Positions 15,918 to 24,966 of a stretch of 37,488 bases of DNA are shown in pieces. Every line of letters begins with the position of its first letter. Positions within the stretch are counted from its first letter, which is position 1. The notes below the pieces were generated by a model. The model worked only from the letters and a program-made list of their open reading frames with translations, searched no databases and had not been told where the DNA came from. The position numbers were made by a program, and so were the translations under genes. The DNA comes from Bacteroidota bacterium (lineage in GTDB: Bacteria > Bacteroidota > Bacteroidia > JACPRZ01): the NCBI GenBank assembly GCA_016193485.1, contig JACPRZ010000054.1, positions 1-37,488 on the forward strand, in the 5' to 3' direction.

Positions 15918-16697
15918 TTATTCTCCCCTGAACACCGGTTTTCTTTTCTCCAGAAACGCCTTTACTCCCTCTTTGTGATCGTATGTATTACCGCAAAATT
16001 CCTGTAATTCCGCTTCCATTGCCAATTGTGCATTCAGATCATTGGAAAATGCGGAATTGAATAACCGTTTTGTCATCCCAATCGTTTTGGTGGGCATGGC
16101 GGAGAGTTTTTTCGCAAGTTCCATTCCTTCAGATTGGAGTTTATCGTCATCGTAAACCCGGTAAACTAATCCCCAGTCCAATGCCTGGGCGGCTGTTACA
16201 GGTTCATTGAGCATGGTCATCGAAGCGGCACGATGCAATCCAACCAGGCGGGGCAGAAAAAAGGTACCACCGCTGTCCGGAACCAATCCTATTTTGGTAA
16301 ATGCTTCAACAAAAACGGCTGACCTTGCGGCAACCACAATATCGCAGCAAAAAACAATATTGGCTCCGGCACCTGCAGCGATTCCATTCACTCCGCAAAT
16401 GACAGGTTTTTCAATGGACCGTATGGCAAGAGCGATGGGATTATACTGGCTTTTTACAAGATGGCTTGCGGATAACCCCACTTTGAGAAACTCTTTTAGG
16501 TCCTGCCCGGCACTGAATGTCCTGCCTGCACCGGTAAGGTACACTGCCCGTACGGTATTATCATTGCGGCAATTAATAAGTGCATCCTGAACCTCAGCCG
16601 ACATCCTTGCATTGAAACAGTTCATTTCACCGGTCCGGTTGAGGATAATTTTACCAACCTGGTCTTCCACCGAGAAGAGAATATCCGAATAAGTCAT
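15918..16697 (-). CDS. paaG: Enoyl-CoA hydratase/isomerase, PaaG-like
   Basis: About 259 residues from the ATG at 16697; the frame is open to 16763, but that extension overlaps the divergent promoter and does not match family N-termini (MTYSDILFSVEDQVGKIILN is the natural start; 16700 is an equally possible neighbouring ATG). Crotonase fold: GAGRTFSAGQDLKEF and PVICGVNGIAAGAGANIVF form the oxyanion-hole segments; FTKIGLVPDSGGTFFLPRL carries the Asp typical of PaaG-type isomerases in place of a hydratase Glu. PaaG isomerises ring-1,2-epoxyphenylacetyl-CoA to the oxepin. Upstream PaaA-E genes are not in the window, so a general enoyl-CoA isomerase is possible. Confidence 0.85.
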   Translation of the reverse strand: MTYSDILFSVEDQVGKIILNRTGEMNCFNARMSAEVQDALINCRNDNTVRAVYLTGAGRTFSAGQDLKEFLKVGLSASHLVKSQYNPIALAIRSIEKPVICGVNGIAAGAGANIVFCCDIVVAARSAVFVEAFTKIGLVPDSGGTFFLPRLVGLHRAASMTMLNEPVTAAQALDWGLVYRVYDDDKLQSEGMELAKKLSAMPTKTIGMTKRLFNSAFSNDLNAQLAMEAELQEFCGNTYDHKEGVKAFLEKRKPVFRGE

Positions 16698-16717
16698 CAT
16701 AATAAAATTTGTGCCGG

Positions 16718-16750
16718 TTGTCCTCTTAATTCCCCGATTTTGTAATTTTG
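16718..16750 (+). promoter_or_regulatory. Promoter TTG-N22-TAATTTTG for the cyclophilin-pheS unit
   Basis: TTG (16718-16720) and TAATTTTG (16743-16750) match the Bacteroidota -33/-7 pattern with a 22-nt spacer. The predicted transcript starts about 35 nt before the ATG at 16791. The site lies in the 93-bp divergent spacer facing the PaaG-like gene. Confidence 0.6.
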
Positions 16751-16790
16751 CGAAAATAATCATTAATCATTAACCTAAACTTTAACCTTC

Positions 16791-17453
16791 ATGAAAACAA
16801 TTTCCGCTATTCTGTTCGCTTTTTTCGCTACGGCTAATATCTTCGGGCAGGTCAAGCCGCAGAAGGAAACGGTCGTTGTAATTTCCACAAAATTTGGCGA
16901 TATAAAAATTAAACTGTACAACGAAACACCCAAACACAGGGATAATTTCATTAAACTGGTAAAAGAGGGGTTTTACAACACCACTCTTTTCCATCGTGTC
17001 ATTAACGGCTTCATGATACAAGGGGGGGACCCTGACTCAAAGGGTGCTGATCCCGGTGAGGTTCTCGGCAACGGTGGTCCAGGGTATACAATCCCCGCTG
17101 AATTTAATCCTAAATTGTTTCATAAACGCGGTGCGCTTGCTGCTGCCCGTATGGGTGATGAAGTAAATCCCAAAAAGGAATCATCGGGGAGCCAGTTTTA
17201 TATTGTCCAGGGACGCAAATATACGGCCGTTGATATAAATGCAATTGCCCAAAGGATGAAGAAGCCATTTACTCCTGAGCAGATCACTGCCTATACCAGT
17301 GATGGCGGCACTCCCCACCTTGACGGTTCCTATACTGTTTTCGGTGAGGTCATTTCGGGATTTGATGTGATTGATCAGATTGTCGGACAAAAGACCGACA
17401 AAGCAGACCGACCGGTGGAGGACATTGTCATGAATATGAAAATCGTTGAATAA
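16791..17453 (+). CDS. Exported cyclophilin-type peptidyl-prolyl isomerase
   Basis: 220 residues. Residues 1-20 (MKTISAILFAFFATANIFGQ) form a Sec signal peptide. The cyclophilin domain follows: TKFGDIKIKLYNETPKHRDN, FHRVINGFMIQGGDP with the catalytic Arg, AEFNPKLFHKRGALAAARMG, SGSQFYIVQG and FGEVISGFDVIDQI. An insertion of about 25 residues (RKYTAVDINAIAQRMKKPF region) relative to E. coli PpiA is common in Bacteroidota homologues. It isomerises X-Pro bonds of envelope proteins. The stop codon overlaps the pheS start (TAATG), so the two genes are translationally coupled even though their roles differ. Confidence 0.93.
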   Translation: MKTISAILFAFFATANIFGQVKPQKETVVVISTKFGDIKIKLYNETPKHRDNFIKLVKEGFYNTTLFHRVINGFMIQGGDPDSKGADPGEVLGNGGPGYTIPAEFNPKLFHKRGALAAARMGDEVNPKKESSGSQFYIVQGRKYTAVDINAIAQRMKKPFTPEQITAYTSDGGTPHLDGSYTVFGEVISGFDVIDQIVGQKTDKADRPVEDIVMNMKIVE

Positions 17454-18496
17454 TGAATGATATCGTAAAAAAAATTACTGATGCTGATTTGCTGATTGAT
17501 TCCTTTCCTGCCGGGAACAATGAAGAAGTAGAACATTTCAGGATAAAATTCCTCGGCTCAAAAGGGCTGATCACCGGGTTATTTGATGAGTTCAGAACGG
17601 TACCTGTTCCGGAAAAGAAGGAGATTGGCAGAATGTTAAATGACCTGAAAAAGAAAGCCGGTGACAGATACAACCGTCTTAAAGAAGTAATGGAGTCAGC
17701 GGATACCGGGGAAAATAAATTTGATCTTTCTCTTCCTGCCGAACCCGTACCGTTGGGATCAAACCATCCGGTTTCAATAATCAGGAACAGGATCATTACT
17801 ATTTTTGAGCGTACCGGGTTTTCAGTGGCGGAAGGACCTGAAATTGAAACCGGCTGGTACAACTTCGGAGCGTTGAATTTCCCGGAGGATCATCCTGCCA
17901 TGGACATGCAGGACACTTTTTACATTCAATCAGGGAGTACCGGGCCATCTGAAAATGTTTTACTGCGCACGCACACCTCTTCCGTGCAAATACGGGTGAT
18001 GGAAAAGACCCCCCCTCCGGTGAAGGTCATCTGCCCGGGCCGGGTTTACCGGAATGAAACCATAACCGCACGTTCCCACTGTTTTTTCCACCAGGTTGAA
18101 GGGTTGTATGTGGATGAGAATATTTCTTTTCCCGATCTTAAGCAAACGCTCTTTTATTTTGCGCGCGAAATGTTCGGAACCGAAACCAACGTGCGGTTCA
18201 GGCCGTCTTATTTTCCTTTCACAGAGCCATCCGGTGAAGTGGATATTTCATGCCTCATCTGCAAATCAAAAGGATGCCCGGTATGTAAAAATTCTGGATG
18301 GGTGGAAATTCTCGGCTGCGGTATGGTCCACCCGGCTGTGCTTGCTAATTGCAAAATTGATCCTGTGAAGTATACGGGTTACGCCTTCGGTATGGGAATA
18401 GAAAGAATCGCCATGCTTATGTACCGCATTGATGATATCAGGATTCTTTTTGAAAATGACGTCCGGTTTTTACGGCAGTTCAGCGGTAGTGCGTGA
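17453..18496 (+). CDS. pheS: Phenylalanine-tRNA ligase alpha subunit
   Basis: 347 residues. The N-terminal coiled-coil tRNA-binding arm spans about residues 1-85, followed by the class II catalytic core: motif 1 region HPVSIIRNRIITIFERTGF, NFPEDHPAMDMQDTFYI, motif 2 RVYRNETITARSHCFFHQVE and motif 3 GFGMGIERIAMLMYRIDDIR (the last residues read YAFGMGIERIAML). Two Cys pairs (CLICKSKGCPVC) suggest a bound metal, as in many PheS. It works as an alpha2beta2 tetramer with PheT, which is not nearby. Overlaps the cyclophilin stop by 1 nt. Confidence 0.96.
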   Translation: MNDIVKKITDADLLIDSFPAGNNEEVEHFRIKFLGSKGLITGLFDEFRTVPVPEKKEIGRMLNDLKKKAGDRYNRLKEVMESADTGENKFDLSLPAEPVPLGSNHPVSIIRNRIITIFERTGFSVAEGPEIETGWYNFGALNFPEDHPAMDMQDTFYIQSGSTGPSENVLLRTHTSSVQIRVMEKTPPPVKVICPGRVYRNETITARSHCFFHQVEGLYVDENISFPDLKQTLFYFAREMFGTETNVRFRPSYFPFTEPSGEVDISCLICKSKGCPVCKNSGWVEILGCGMVHPAVLANCKIDPVKYTGYAFGMGIERIAMLMYRIDDIRILFENDVRFLRQFSGSA

Positions 18497-18513
18497 GAAT
18501 AACAATCCGGCAT

Positions 18514-19125
18514 TCACTTAGATAAGTGCTTCTCTATATCCTTTTCATCCTTGGAAACTTTTTCCGGTGCGGGTTTCTTTACTAATTTTTCAAGAGCGGC
18601 ATGAAGGGCGGGACCGCGGAGGTTTTTACCAATGATGATGCCCTTTGAATCTAAAAGAAAGTTAGAGGGTATTGAGTAAACACCGTAAAGTTTGGCTGCG
18701 GCAGAATTCCATCCTAACAGGTCGCTTACATGTTGTTCCCAGGATAACTTGTCATTTTTAATGGCGTTTTCCCAACCGGCTTTCGCCCTGTCAAGCGATA
18801 CACTGTAAATGACGAATCCCTTTGCATTGGTGAATTTTGCGTTTTTATACTTTTCGTAAGCGGCTACGATGTTCGGATTTTCCATTCTGCAGGGCCCGCA
18901 CCAGGAAGCCCAGAAATCTATCAGCACAACATAACCTTTAAGCGATGACAATGCCAGTTCTTTGCCCTGCGGGTTGAGAAGCTTTATATCCGGAGCGCGG
19001 TTACCGATGTTAACTCCTACAGGGGGATCATCAATGAGTTTTTTGTTTTCTTTTTCAGCAGGAGTCAAACCCAAAAGAAAAAGTAAGCAGATGGATGAAA
19101 AGATGAAAGTGGATTTTGATAGCAT
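18514..19125 (-). CDS. TlpA/ResA-like thiol-disulfide oxidoreductase
   Basis: 203 residues. An N-terminal hydrophobic segment (IFSSICLLFLLGLTPAE) acts as signal peptide or anchor. The AhpC-TSA/thioredoxin-like domain has the active site FWASWCGPCRMENP at about residue 75 and the cis-Pro segment GVYSIPSNFLLDSKG. The C-terminal tail is Lys-rich and charged. By family it reduces disulfides in envelope proteins such as apocytochromes, or acts in stress responses. Its own promoter-like site (19158-19185) separates it from murA upstream. It converges on pheS with a 17-nt gap. Confidence 0.88.
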   Translation of the reverse strand: MLSKSTFIFSSICLLFLLGLTPAEKENKKLIDDPPVGVNIGNRAPDIKLLNPQGKELALSSLKGYVVLIDFWASWCGPCRMENPNIVAAYEKYKNAKFTNAKGFVIYSVSLDRAKAGWENAIKNDKLSWEQHVSDLLGWNSAAAKLYGVYSIPSNFLLDSKGIIIGKNLRGPALHAALEKLVKKPAPEKVSKDEKDIEKHLSK

Positions 19126-19157
19126 AAATAAACTGATTTAAATCATTATGAGACGTG

Positions 19158-19185
19158 CAAAAGTACAAAAATCATACCCGTTCAA
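19158..19185 (-). promoter_or_regulatory. Promoter TTG-N17-TACTTTTG for tlpA-like gene
   Basis: Minus-strand TTG (plus caa 19183-19185), 17-nt spacer and TACTTTTG (plus 19158-19165) match the Bacteroidota consensus. The -33 element lies within the last codons of murA. Predicted leader is about 25-30 nt. Confidence 0.6.
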
Positions 19186-20476
19186 TTTTTGCTCCCAGGC
19201 GATTAAGGCGGGCATCGATATTCTGGTACCCGCGGTCAATTTGCTCAATATTGTGAATTATACTTTTTCCTTCCGCTGACAGCGCTGCAATCAGCAACGC
19301 AATGCCGGCCCTGATATCCGGTGAACTCATTTCAATACCGCGCAACGGATGTTCCCGGTTCAGACCAATCACGGTTGCGCGATGGGGATCGCAAAGTATT
19401 ATCTGTGCGCCCATTTCAATTAACTTGTCCACAAAGAACAGGCGGCTTTCAAACATTTTCTGGTGAACGAGGACGCTTCCTTTTGCCTGGGTTGCGGTTA
19501 CAAGTAATACGCTGAGAAGGTCAGGTGTAAGCCCTGGCCAGATCTGGTCGGCAATGGTAAGAATTGAACCGTCAAGAAATGTTTCAATTTCATACCTGTC
19601 TATGGCAGGAATATGAATATCATCTTTAATTTTTTCTACCGTGATTCCAAGTTTCCGGAAGGTAGTTGGTATTATCCCCAACTGTTCATAGCCGACATTT
19701 TTAATAGTGATATCTGACCGCGTCATAGCGGCAAGGCCGATGAAACTGCCAATTTCAATCATATCAGGCAGTAAAGTGTGTTCCGTACCGTGAAGTACCT
19801 TGACCCCTTCGATAACCAGGAGATTTGAACCGGTACCCGATATTTTTGCTCCCATCCTGATCAGCATCCTGCACAACTGCTGCACATAGGGTTCACATGC
19901 TGCGTTGTATATGGTTGTGGTTCCTTCGGCAAGTACGGCAGCCATTATGATATTAGCGGTTCCGGTAACCGATGCTTCATCAAGCAGCATAAACGCTCCC
20001 TTAAGTTTGGTTGCTTTGGCTTTGTAATAATTATCACCGGTTTCATAGGAAAATTCCGCTCCAAGTTTCTGAAAACCGATGAGATGGGTATCCATCCTCC
20101 TTCGCCCGATTTTATCTCCACCGGGTTTCGGAATGACCGCTTTCCCGAAGCGCCCGAGCAGAGGACCGGCAATCATCACTGATCCGCGAAGTCCCGATGA
20201 TTTTTTCTGGAACTCCGGTGACTGAAGGCAATCCAGGTTTACCGCATCGGACTGGAATGTACATTCTTCCCTTGAATTCCTCCATATTTTCACACCGAGG
20301 TAAGATAAAATGTCGATTAGGAGGTTTACATCCCTGATATCAGGAATGTTGCGGATAGTTACCTTACCTGAAGTGAGAAGCACAGCGCAGATTACCTGGA
20401 GAGCTTCATTTTTAGCGCCCTGCGGAATCAGATCCCCATTAAGGCGATGGCCACCTTCAACTATAAAGGAAGACAT
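19172..20476 (-). CDS. murA: UDP-N-acetylglucosamine 1-carboxyvinyltransferase, Asp-type (Cys115 replaced)
   Basis: 434 residues. MurA signatures: GGHRLNGDLIPQGAKNEALQ, RGSVMIAGPLLGRFGKA, PKPGGDKIGRRRMDTH and DQIWPGLTPDLLSVLL with the catalytic Asp. It transfers enolpyruvate from PEP to UDP-GlcNAc, the first committed step of peptidoglycan synthesis. The position of the E. coli Cys115 (PGGCTIG) is Asp here, residue 121, codon 20114-20116. Asp-type MurA enzymes are active but insensitive to fosfomycin, which alkylates the Cys; from memory the Asp form is common in Bacteroidota. It lies in a minus-strand run uvrD, DUF4290, murA. Confidence 0.96.
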   Translation of the reverse strand: MSSFIVEGGHRLNGDLIPQGAKNEALQVICAVLLTSGKVTIRNIPDIRDVNLLIDILSYLGVKIWRNSREECTFQSDAVNLDCLQSPEFQKKSSGLRGSVMIAGPLLGRFGKAVIPKPGGDKIGRRRMDTHLIGFQKLGAEFSYETGDNYYKAKATKLKGAFMLLDEASVTGTANIIMAAVLAEGTTTIYNAACEPYVQQLCRMLIRMGAKISGTGSNLLVIEGVKVLHGTEHTLLPDMIEIGSFIGLAAMTRSDITIKNVGYEQLGIIPTTFRKLGITVEKIKDDIHIPAIDRYEIETFLDGSILTIADQIWPGLTPDLLSVLLVTATQAKGSVLVHQKMFESRLFFVDKLIEMGAQIILCDPHRATVIGLNREHPLRGIEMSSPDIRAGIALLIAALSAEGKSIIHNIEQIDRGYQNIDARLNRLGAKIERV

Positions 20477-20557
20477 GATAAAAATTGCGAATTGCGAATT
20501 TCGTTCCGATAGATATCGAGGGGATACGGATTAAGAATTTTGATTTTCAAAAATTAT

Positions 20558-21259
20558 TTACCGGCCTGGATTTCTCCGGTACCTCCCATGCTGTTCCGGC
20601 TCATCGGAACTCCTGCTTTTCCGGACACGCGAGACAATATCCCTTGATGGCCTGAGATTGGAGGACTGGCTTAATTTTAAACTGCCTCCCGATAATTTTT
20701 CAAGGTCATCAAGGATCGTTGAATCATCCACCATATTTTTATTATTCCACGTAAGGAATGATTTTTTCATGTGGTTGGCAAGGGTTTCAACCAACATGTC
20801 CTTCAGGGGCCCTTCTTTAAACTCTGCGGCTTTATCAATCATCATTTCAAGAATTTTCCCGTAGTGCTTGTATTTAATATTGCTAGCCGGGTATTTTAGC
20901 CGTTCGGGACGGAGTTGGACATCCTGCGGAGTGGGTTTCGGGTATGGGGATTCGACATCTAATTGAAAACCGGACATGATAAAAAGGTGATCCCATAATT
21001 TATGTTTGAATTCAGGAATATCCCGGTAGTGCGGATACATTTGTCCCATTACGGTAATTATTGCCTGCGCTACACGGTTTCTTTTTTCCTTGTCGTCAAT
21101 GGTACAGGTGTAGGCGACCATTTTCTGGATGTTACGGCCATATTCAGGCAACAGCAGGGGTGATCTGGAGGTGTTTAATTCCAGCGTTTGCGCTTTTTTC
21201 AACGTTGATTTTTTTTCAGCCATGGATTTTTGAAATAATAATTTATCAAAGATACTCAT
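20558..21259 (-). CDS. DUF4290 domain protein
   Basis: 233 residues. The central region (TSRSPLLLPEYGRNIQKMV, PEFKHKLWDHLFIMSGFQLD and PYPKPTPQDVQLRPERLKYP) matches my memory of DUF4290, a Bacteroidota-specific family commonly found next to murA. No signal peptide, membrane segment or catalytic motif is visible; the C-terminal tail is Arg/Ser-rich. Function unknown; conserved linkage to murA hints at an envelope or cell-division role, which is inference only. The start at 21259 lies 2 nt after the uvrD stop; a second ATG 12 codons in (MAEKKSTL) is possible. The 81-bp gap to murA holds AT-rich sequence with a degraded CGATAGATATCG palindrome. Confidence 0.85.
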   Translation of the reverse strand: MSIFDKLLFQKSMAEKKSTLKKAQTLELNTSRSPLLLPEYGRNIQKMVAYTCTIDDKEKRNRVAQAIITVMGQMYPHYRDIPEFKHKLWDHLFIMSGFQLDVESPYPKPTPQDVQLRPERLKYPASNIKYKHYGKILEMMIDKAAEFKEGPLKDMLVETLANHMKKSFLTWNNKNMVDDSTILDDLEKLSGGSLKLSQSSNLRPSRDIVSRVRKSRSSDEPEQHGRYRRNPGR

Positions 21260-21261
21260 TT

Positions 21262-23577
21262 TCAGTTTACCCCGTTGGTTCTTCCATCGGGGGTTACCAC
21301 TTTGAGCCGGGCGAAACGGAGCAAAAGAACTTTCCGGCCTGCACTGTCAAATAGAACGGTGGCTCTTCTGTCGGAGTGATTGCCCTCGGTGGTAATAACT
21401 TTTCCTCTACCGAATGTTGCATGTTCAACTTCCGTTCCCTCGCTTACATTCACTATTTCTTCACCTTGCTGAAAATTACGGCCATCATAATTACCGTTCC
21501 CGGCCGGTATTTTAGATAACTTTTTTCTTTGAGGCATGGAGTTTATCTTCACCTTGCTCTTTGTCCCGTAGCCCGGCATTGTTTCTTTTACGGTAACACG
21601 GTCCTGCCCGGTGTCAAGGGGTATTGCGAGGCAGAGCGGATCAATTTCATGAAGAAACCGGCTGGGTTCATTGAACCGGAGGGATCCGAAATTATAGCGG
21701 CTTTGTGAAAAAGAAAAGTATAGTTTTCTTTCAGCGCGGGTAATTCCTACATAAAACAACCTCCTTTCTTCTTCAATTTCTTCTGCCGAATCCACAGATA
21801 ACCGGTACGGTAAAAGATTCTCCTCTATACCGGTGATATAAACGTAAGGGAATTCCAGTCCCTTGGCGGAATGAAGCGTCATCAGCGAAACATAGTCATT
21901 GTTTTCACTCTCCTGGTCGGCATCGGTCATCAGGGCTATTTCCTGCAGGTATTCTCCAAGTGTGGGAAGAGGGGAGGAGTCACCGGATAAACGTTCGGTA
22001 AATTCTTTGATCCCGTTCAGAAGTTCCTGCACATTTTCGTAACGGGAAATTCCTTCAGGCGTCTGGTCCGTATATAATTCTTTAATCAGTCCGGATCCGT
22101 TGGCGATTTCAAAGGCGGTTTCATATGCGTCCCGGAGATGTGACTGGCTGCTGAAATTCCGGATCATCTCCGCAAATGATAAAATTCTTTGCTTCGTGCC
22201 TTGCGGGATATTCACATTATATTCGGCTGTTTTTTCAACTATTGTCCATAGGGGGGTATTGGATGCATTAGCTGCTGCCGCCAACCTTTCCACGGTTGTA
22301 TCCCCGATTCCCCGTGACGGGTAATTAATAACCCGCAGCAATGCCTCTTCATTGAAATTATTAATAACGAGATTGAAATAAGCCAGAAGATCCTTTATTT
22401 CCTTCCTCTGGTAGAAAGAGGTTCCACCGAAAATGCGATAGGGAATATTGTACCTTCTCAGCGCTTCCTCAAACGCCCGCGATTGCGCGTTGGTACGGTA
22501 AAAGATGGCAAAATCGCGGTTCGGTAACCGGTTATTGTTTTTCTGTTCAAAGATGGAATGAACCACATTCAGGGTTTCTTCGCTGTCGGTCAGGGAAGAT
22601 AAGATACCGATTTTATCGCCATCATCGTTACTGGTCCAGATTTTCTTTTCAATCTGCTTTTTATTGTACCGGATTACGCTGTTGGCTGCTTTTATGATAT
22701 TTTTTGTTGAGCGGTAATTTTTTTCAAGTTTAAATGTCTTTGCTTCAGGAAAGTCCCTGACGAACCCATGAATATTGCCGATGTCGGCACCTCTGAACCG
22801 GTAAATACTCTGGGCGTCATCTCCGACTACGCAGATATTGCGGTACAAGCCGGCAATTTTTTTTACAATTGAATATTGTACCGGGTTGGTGTCCTGGAAT
22901 TCATCGACCAAAAGGTAGAGAAATTTTTCCTGGTATCTGCGGAGTGTTTCTTTATCCCGGTCAAAAAGACGATATGTATTTATAAGCAGGTCGTCAAAAT
23001 CCATGCAGGCCGACCGGTGGCATCTTTGCTGGTAGGTTTTATAAATAGATCCGAAGTACGGTACCCGGTGTATTTCATCCGCCTGCAGGTATTCATCCTT
23101 TTCAAGGTATTCATCAGGCAATATTAACCGGTTTTTCAGTTTGGATATCCTGGAGTAAACCGCGTCCGGGTTATATAATTTATTATCGTAATTCTGTTCT
23201 TTGATTATTGTACGGATGAGATTTTTTGAATCGGCCGTGTCATAAATGGTGAAATGGGAAGGGTAATTGATCTTATCGCTTTCCATACGCAGTATCCTTG
23301 AGAAAACGGAATGGAATGTACCTGCTTTCACATTTTTCGCTTCATGAGGACCGAGCAGTTTCTCTATCCGTTCGCGCATTTCACGCGCGGCTTTGTTGGT
23401 GAAGGTAAGAGCGAGTATCCTGAAGGGATCAACTCCCTGCTGAATCATCCAGGCAACCCTGAAAGTCAGCACGCGGGTTTTACCCGATCCTGGCCCGGCA
23501 ATGATCATCACAGGTCCTTCGGTGCAATGAACCGCTGCGCGCTGATCTTCGTTTAGGTCGGAAAGTAATGGGTGCAA
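21262..23577 (-). CDS. uvrD: UvrD/PcrA-type superfamily 1 DNA helicase
   Basis: 771 residues from a TTG start at 23577; no upstream ATG fits the family N-terminus, and LSDLNEDQRAAVH is at the expected position. Helicase motifs: Walker A AGPGSGKTRVLTFR, FTNKAAREMRERI, DFDDLL, VDEFQDTNPVQY, GDDAQSIYRFRGAD, LEKNYRST, VSLMTLHSAKGLEFPYVYI and LFYVGITRAERKLYF. 3'-5' translocase for repair and for clearing nucleoprotein or RNA polymerase. The C-terminal part has a basic linker and a Tudor-like segment (VEHATFGRGKVI) as in PcrA, suggesting RNA polymerase contact. It heads the uvrD-DUF4290-murA unit. Confidence 0.95.
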   Translation of the reverse strand: MHPLLSDLNEDQRAAVHCTEGPVMIIAGPGSGKTRVLTFRVAWMIQQGVDPFRILALTFTNKAAREMRERIEKLLGPHEAKNVKAGTFHSVFSRILRMESDKINYPSHFTIYDTADSKNLIRTIIKEQNYDNKLYNPDAVYSRISKLKNRLILPDEYLEKDEYLQADEIHRVPYFGSIYKTYQQRCHRSACMDFDDLLINTYRLFDRDKETLRRYQEKFLYLLVDEFQDTNPVQYSIVKKIAGLYRNICVVGDDAQSIYRFRGADIGNIHGFVRDFPEAKTFKLEKNYRSTKNIIKAANSVIRYNKKQIEKKIWTSNDDGDKIGILSSLTDSEETLNVVHSIFEQKNNNRLPNRDFAIFYRTNAQSRAFEEALRRYNIPYRIFGGTSFYQRKEIKDLLAYFNLVINNFNEEALLRVINYPSRGIGDTTVERLAAAANASNTPLWTIVEKTAEYNVNIPQGTKQRILSFAEMIRNFSSQSHLRDAYETAFEIANGSGLIKELYTDQTPEGISRYENVQELLNGIKEFTERLSGDSSPLPTLGEYLQEIALMTDADQESENNDYVSLMTLHSAKGLEFPYVYITGIEENLLPYRLSVDSAEEIEEERRLFYVGITRAERKLYFSFSQSRYNFGSLRFNEPSRFLHEIDPLCLAIPLDTGQDRVTVKETMPGYGTKSKVKINSMPQRKKLSKIPAGNGNYDGRNFQQGEEIVNVSEGTEVEHATFGRGKVITTEGNHSDRRATVLFDSAGRKVLLLRFARLKVVTPDGRTNGVN

Positions 23578-23707
23578 GGGAATGTGGAATATAAATGCAA
23601 AGTAAAGGATATTGAGGCAAACAAAAACAGAAACCTTCTGCGATGTTGAAAAAATAGTTCAACCTTCATATTTCTTCACGCTGAAATATTCTGTGCACTA
23701 AACCGCA

Positions 23708-23715
23708 TATCTTTG
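23708..23715 (+). promoter_or_regulatory. -7 box TATCTTTG upstream of rtcB
   Basis: TATCTTTG matches TAnnTTTG and ends 18 nt before the ATG at 23734. It overlaps a TTG codon (23713) in frame with rtcB, which argues for the ATG as the real start. No strong -33 element is visible. Confidence 0.5.
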
Positions 23716-23733
23716 CAAAGGATTATCAGTTCA

Positions 23734-24939
23734 ATGGAAAAAATTACAATTTTCGGTGAGGCCGATCAGCCATCGCTTCAGCAATTAGTACAAAGCGCTG
23801 AAAAAGGCGACTTTGCCGTGCTGTGTGCCGACCACCATCTCGGGTACAGCCATCCCATTGGCGGAGCAGTGGCGTATGAAAATCATATCAGCCCTTCCGG
23901 TGTGGGTTTTGACATCGCCTGCGGGAACAAAGCGGTAATGACCAACCTGAAGACCAAAGAAGTGGATACCGGCAGGGTGATGGACGACATCCAGCGGTTG
24001 ATAAGTTTCGGTATCGGAACCAGGAATAAACTCAAAGCAGACCACTCCGTTATCGAAAAAATAGCACATGCCTCTTTCAATCCGCAGCGGAAATTATGGC
24101 AAACAGCGAAAGAACAACTGGGAACAGTCGGGGGGGGTAACCATTATGTAGATATTTTTGACGATGAGAACGGAAATCTCTGGGTCGGTGTGCATTTCGG
24201 CTCCCGCGGGTTCGGCTTTAAAACAGCCATGGGATTTCTTGCACTTGCGCAGGGGTGCGATTTTACGGAAAGGGTCAAAGAACCATCGGTAAATTCCCCA
24301 CCGGTTATTTTTGAAGTGAACTCTTCGATGGGACTGGATTATATTGAAGCCATGAAGCTTGCAGGTGAATATGCTTATGCCGGGCGCGATATTGTTGTTG
24401 AAACGGTATTGAAATTACTTGGAGCCAAGCCAATTTATGAAGTTCACAACCACCATAATTTTGCCTGGCATGAAGAACATTTTGGAAAAAAATACTGGGT
24501 CGTGCGGAAGGGTTGCACGCCTGCTTTTCCGGGGCAGCAGGGTTTTGTGGGAGCCAATATGGAGGATTATTCGGTAATCCTCGAAGGTATTGACAGCGAA
24601 CTTTCCAAAAAGGCGCTCTATTCCACGGTTCATGGTGCCGGCAGGGTCATGTCGAGAAGAAAAGCCATCGGAAAAACCAAATGGAAGAAAGGAAATGACG
24701 GTGTAAGAAGGCAGGTGGTTATTCAACCGGGCCTGATTGATTACAAATCCGTTGTGCAGCGGTTATCAAAGAAAGGAATTGAATTGCGGGGGGGAGCAGC
24801 CGATGAGGCGCCTGAGGCCTACAAATCATTACAGGCAGTACTTGATAAACATGAAGGAACCATAAAAATCCTTCATTGGCTGAAACCCGTTGGCGTAGCG
24901 ATGGCGGGGGAAGGAGATGTTGACCCATACAAAGATTAA
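23734..24939 (+). CDS. rtcB: RtcB family RNA-splicing ligase
   Basis: 401 residues from ATG 23734. RtcB features: CADHHLGYSHPIGGAVAY, VGFDIACGNKAV with the metal-ligand Cys, GTVGGGNHYVDIF, VHFGSRGFGFKTA, NHHNFAWHEEH and STVHGAGRVMSRRKAI with the His that becomes guanylylated. It joins RNA 2',3'-cyclic phosphate or 3'-phosphate ends to 5'-OH ends using GTP and Mn2+. By family it is cytosolic and repairs cleaved tRNA or rRNA. It is followed after 27 nt by bioF. No RtcR-type regulator or archease is visible nearby. Confidence 0.93.
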   Translation: MEKITIFGEADQPSLQQLVQSAEKGDFAVLCADHHLGYSHPIGGAVAYENHISPSGVGFDIACGNKAVMTNLKTKEVDTGRVMDDIQRLISFGIGTRNKLKADHSVIEKIAHASFNPQRKLWQTAKEQLGTVGGGNHYVDIFDDENGNLWVGVHFGSRGFGFKTAMGFLALAQGCDFTERVKEPSVNSPPVIFEVNSSMGLDYIEAMKLAGEYAYAGRDIVVETVLKLLGAKPIYEVHNHHNFAWHEEHFGKKYWVVRKGCTPAFPGQQGFVGANMEDYSVILEGIDSELSKKALYSTVHGAGRVMSRRKAIGKTKWKKGNDGVRRQVVIQPGLIDYKSVVQRLSKKGIELRGGAADEAPEAYKSLQAVLDKHEGTIKILHWLKPVGVAMAGEGDVDPYKD

Positions 24940-24966
24940 AGAAAAAATCCTAAATCCGGATGACGC

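Noticed and set aside
18514..18527. CACTTA/TAAGTG palindrome at the convergent pheS/tlpA ends
   Set aside because: It is within the last codons of the tlpA-like gene, short, and lacks a T-tract.
20490..20520. CGATAGATATCG region as an operator or hairpin
   Set aside because: Arms of only 4 bp with mismatched flanks; likely a degraded copy of a repeat.
23713..23733. Alternative TTG start of rtcB
   Set aside because: It overlaps the TATCTTTG -7 box, and the ATG at 23734 gives the family-typical N-terminus.
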